A stretch of 15,544 bases of DNA from NCBI GenBank assembly GCA_947591175.1, contig CANQDB010000024.1:1-15544 (forward strand). Reading direction: 5' to 3'. Source of the DNA: an uncultured Bacilli bacterium (GTDB taxonomy: Bacteria > Bacillota_I > Bacilli_A > RF39 > UBA660). Under the pieces are notes generated by a model. The model searched no databases and was not told the DNA's origin. It saw only the letters and a program-made list of their open reading frames with translations. A program made the translations under genes and the position numbers. This document shows positions 15,042-15,544 of this stretch, one piece after another (within the stretch, counting starts at the first letter, position 1; each line of letters opens with the position of its first letter).

Positions 15042-15062
15042 TTTTTCGTTATAAAATAAATA

Positions 15063-15091
15063 TTGCAATTTGATTTTAGTTGTTATATGAT
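15063..15091 (+). promoter_or_regulatory. Promoter of spoVG
   Basis: TTGCAA (15063-15068) and TATGAT (15086-15091) are 17 bases apart. This looks like a vegetative sigma-A promoter; in Bacillus subtilis spoVG is known for a sigma-H promoter, and I cannot identify one here. Confidence 0.65.
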
Positions 15092-15128
15092 ATAGTTATA
15101 AAGTTTATCTTTAAGGAGGGACAGACAT

Positions 15129-15407
15129 ATGAAAATAACATCTGTTAATGTTCGTAAGATCGAAAAAGAAGGAAGTCGTATGAAAGGAATTGCTTCTGTA
15201 CTATTGGACGATAGTTTCGCTGTACATGACATTCGTATCATCGAAGGAGACAATGGTTTGTTCATCGCTATGCCTAGTCGTAAGACGGCAACCGGTGGAT
15301 ATCGGGATATTGCTCATCCAATTAATCCAGAAGTTCGTTCAATGTTTGAAGATGCTATTCTTGAAGCATATGAAAATGCGGAAGAACCTACGGACGAAGA
15401 AGAATAA
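15129..15407 (+). CDS. spoVG: Septation/sporulation regulator SpoVG
   Basis: The 92-residue protein matches SpoVG over its whole length: MKITSVNVRKI start, KGIASVLLDDSFAVHDIRII, then FIAMPSRKTATGGYRDIAHPI and an acidic C-terminus. SpoVG is a small nucleic-acid-binding regulator that affects asymmetric septation and sporulation in Bacillus, and surface or virulence gene expression in other Firmicutes. A strong AAGGAGGGA (15113-15121) precedes ATG 15129. In Bacillus subtilis ispE, purR and yabJ lie between veg and spoVG, and glmU follows. Here the interval holds an antitoxin, a toxin relic and a TasA-like gene instead. Confidence 0.97.
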   Translation: MKITSVNVRKIEKEGSRMKGIASVLLDDSFAVHDIRIIEGDNGLFIAMPSRKTATGGYRDIAHPINPEVRSMFEDAILEAYENAEEPTDEEE

Positions 15408-15420
15408 TTTAGTAGTAAGT

Positions 15421-15448
15421 AAAACATACCGTAAAAGGTGTGTTTTTT
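15421..15448 (+). terminator. Rho-independent terminator of spoVG
   Basis: AAAACATACC (15421-15430) pairs with GGTGTGTTTT (15437-15446), with one G-T pair, around a six-base loop, and more T follow. Confidence 0.85.
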
Positions 15449-15461
15449 GTTGCGAATTTGC

Positions 15462-15493
15462 TTGACTGGGGGGGGGTATGTTTGGCTTATAAT
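15462..15493 (+). promoter_or_regulatory. Promoter with poly-G spacer before the last gene
   Basis: TTGACT (15462-15467) and a perfect TATAAT (15488-15493) are good boxes, but the spacer is 20 bases against an optimum near 17. Nine of the spacer bases are the G tract. Loss of three Gs would give exactly 17, so promoter strength should depend on tract length. Confidence 0.65.
15468..15476 (+). repeat. G9 homopolymer in a promoter spacer
   Basis: Nine consecutive G residues directly follow the -35 box TTGACT. It is the longest G run in the window and is conspicuous in AT-rich intergenic DNA. Confidence 0.9.
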
Positions 15494-15518
15494 AGAGATA
15501 GAATAGGCGGTGTGTCTA

Positions 15519-15544
15519 ATGAAGGATAGAATAAAGTTTTTTCT
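15519..15544 (+). CDS. Start of an unidentified gene, cut by the window edge
   Basis: ATG 15519 follows GGCGGTG (15507-15513) and a promoter, and opens a frame reading MKDRIKFF before the sequence ends. In Bacillus subtilis glmU follows spoVG, but this start does not look like GlmU, and a charged start followed by Phe residues could be the beginning of a signal peptide. Too little is present to identify it. Confidence 0.5.

Noticed and set aside
15190..15465. Open frame overlapping spoVG in another frame
   Set aside because: It lies on top of the highly conserved spoVG and runs into its terminator; it has no recognisable features.
1..15544. CRISPR arrays, tRNA or rRNA genes, complete insertion sequences
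   Set aside because: I saw no regularly spaced direct repeats, no cloverleaf-like gene and no paired terminal inverted repeats around a transposase.

Overview
The window comes from an AT-rich, low-GC Gram-positive (Firmicutes/Bacilli-type) genome that uses the standard bacterial code: TGA is a real stop in several genes and Trp is TGG, so this is not a code-4 mollicute. The right-hand part carries the Bacillus-like neighbourhood rsmA(ksgA)-yabG-veg, then spoVG. YabG implies that the lineage makes, or recently made, endospores. Genes for secreted and surface proteins dominate the rest. An uncultured host- or gut-associated member of the Bacilli is the best guess; I cannot name a species.

Left part (1-4590): the C-terminal end of an Rpn-type PD-(D/E)XK nuclease/transposase gene, then a TasA/camelysin-like exported protein. 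A four-gene operon follows: a SipW/ER-type signal peptidase with a long repetitive, lysine-rich C-terminal tail; a second TasA-like protein with a very acidic N-terminal tail; and two membrane proteins I do not recognise. It resembles a biofilm-fibre (TasA/SipW-like) export and processing cassette, with unknown partners. The oppositely charged tails of peptidase and substrate suggest docking.

Middle (4614-12040): one 2435-residue surface protein with its own promoter and terminator. In order it has a signal peptide, a cohesin-like domain, a two-helix membrane hairpin, two dockerin/EF-hand-like repeats, about four ~210-residue beta-type repeats, GLUG motifs, and an M26 (IgA1 protease/ZmpB) zinc-peptidase domain with HETAH. 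A G8 tract lies in its cohesin-coding part. Gain or loss of one G would stop translation within one to about fifteen codons, so the gene looks phase-variable.

Right part (12041-15544): rsmA-yabG-veg form a compact unit. Between veg and spoVG lie a RelB/DinJ-type antitoxin, an internally deleted relic of its YafQ/RelE-type toxin, and a third TasA-like protein. After spoVG and its terminator, a promoter with a G9 tract between the -35 and -10 boxes drives a gene that runs off the window. Two long G tracts in such AT-rich DNA, one in a coding frame and one in a promoter spacer, suggest that this lineage uses poly-G slippage to vary surface functions.
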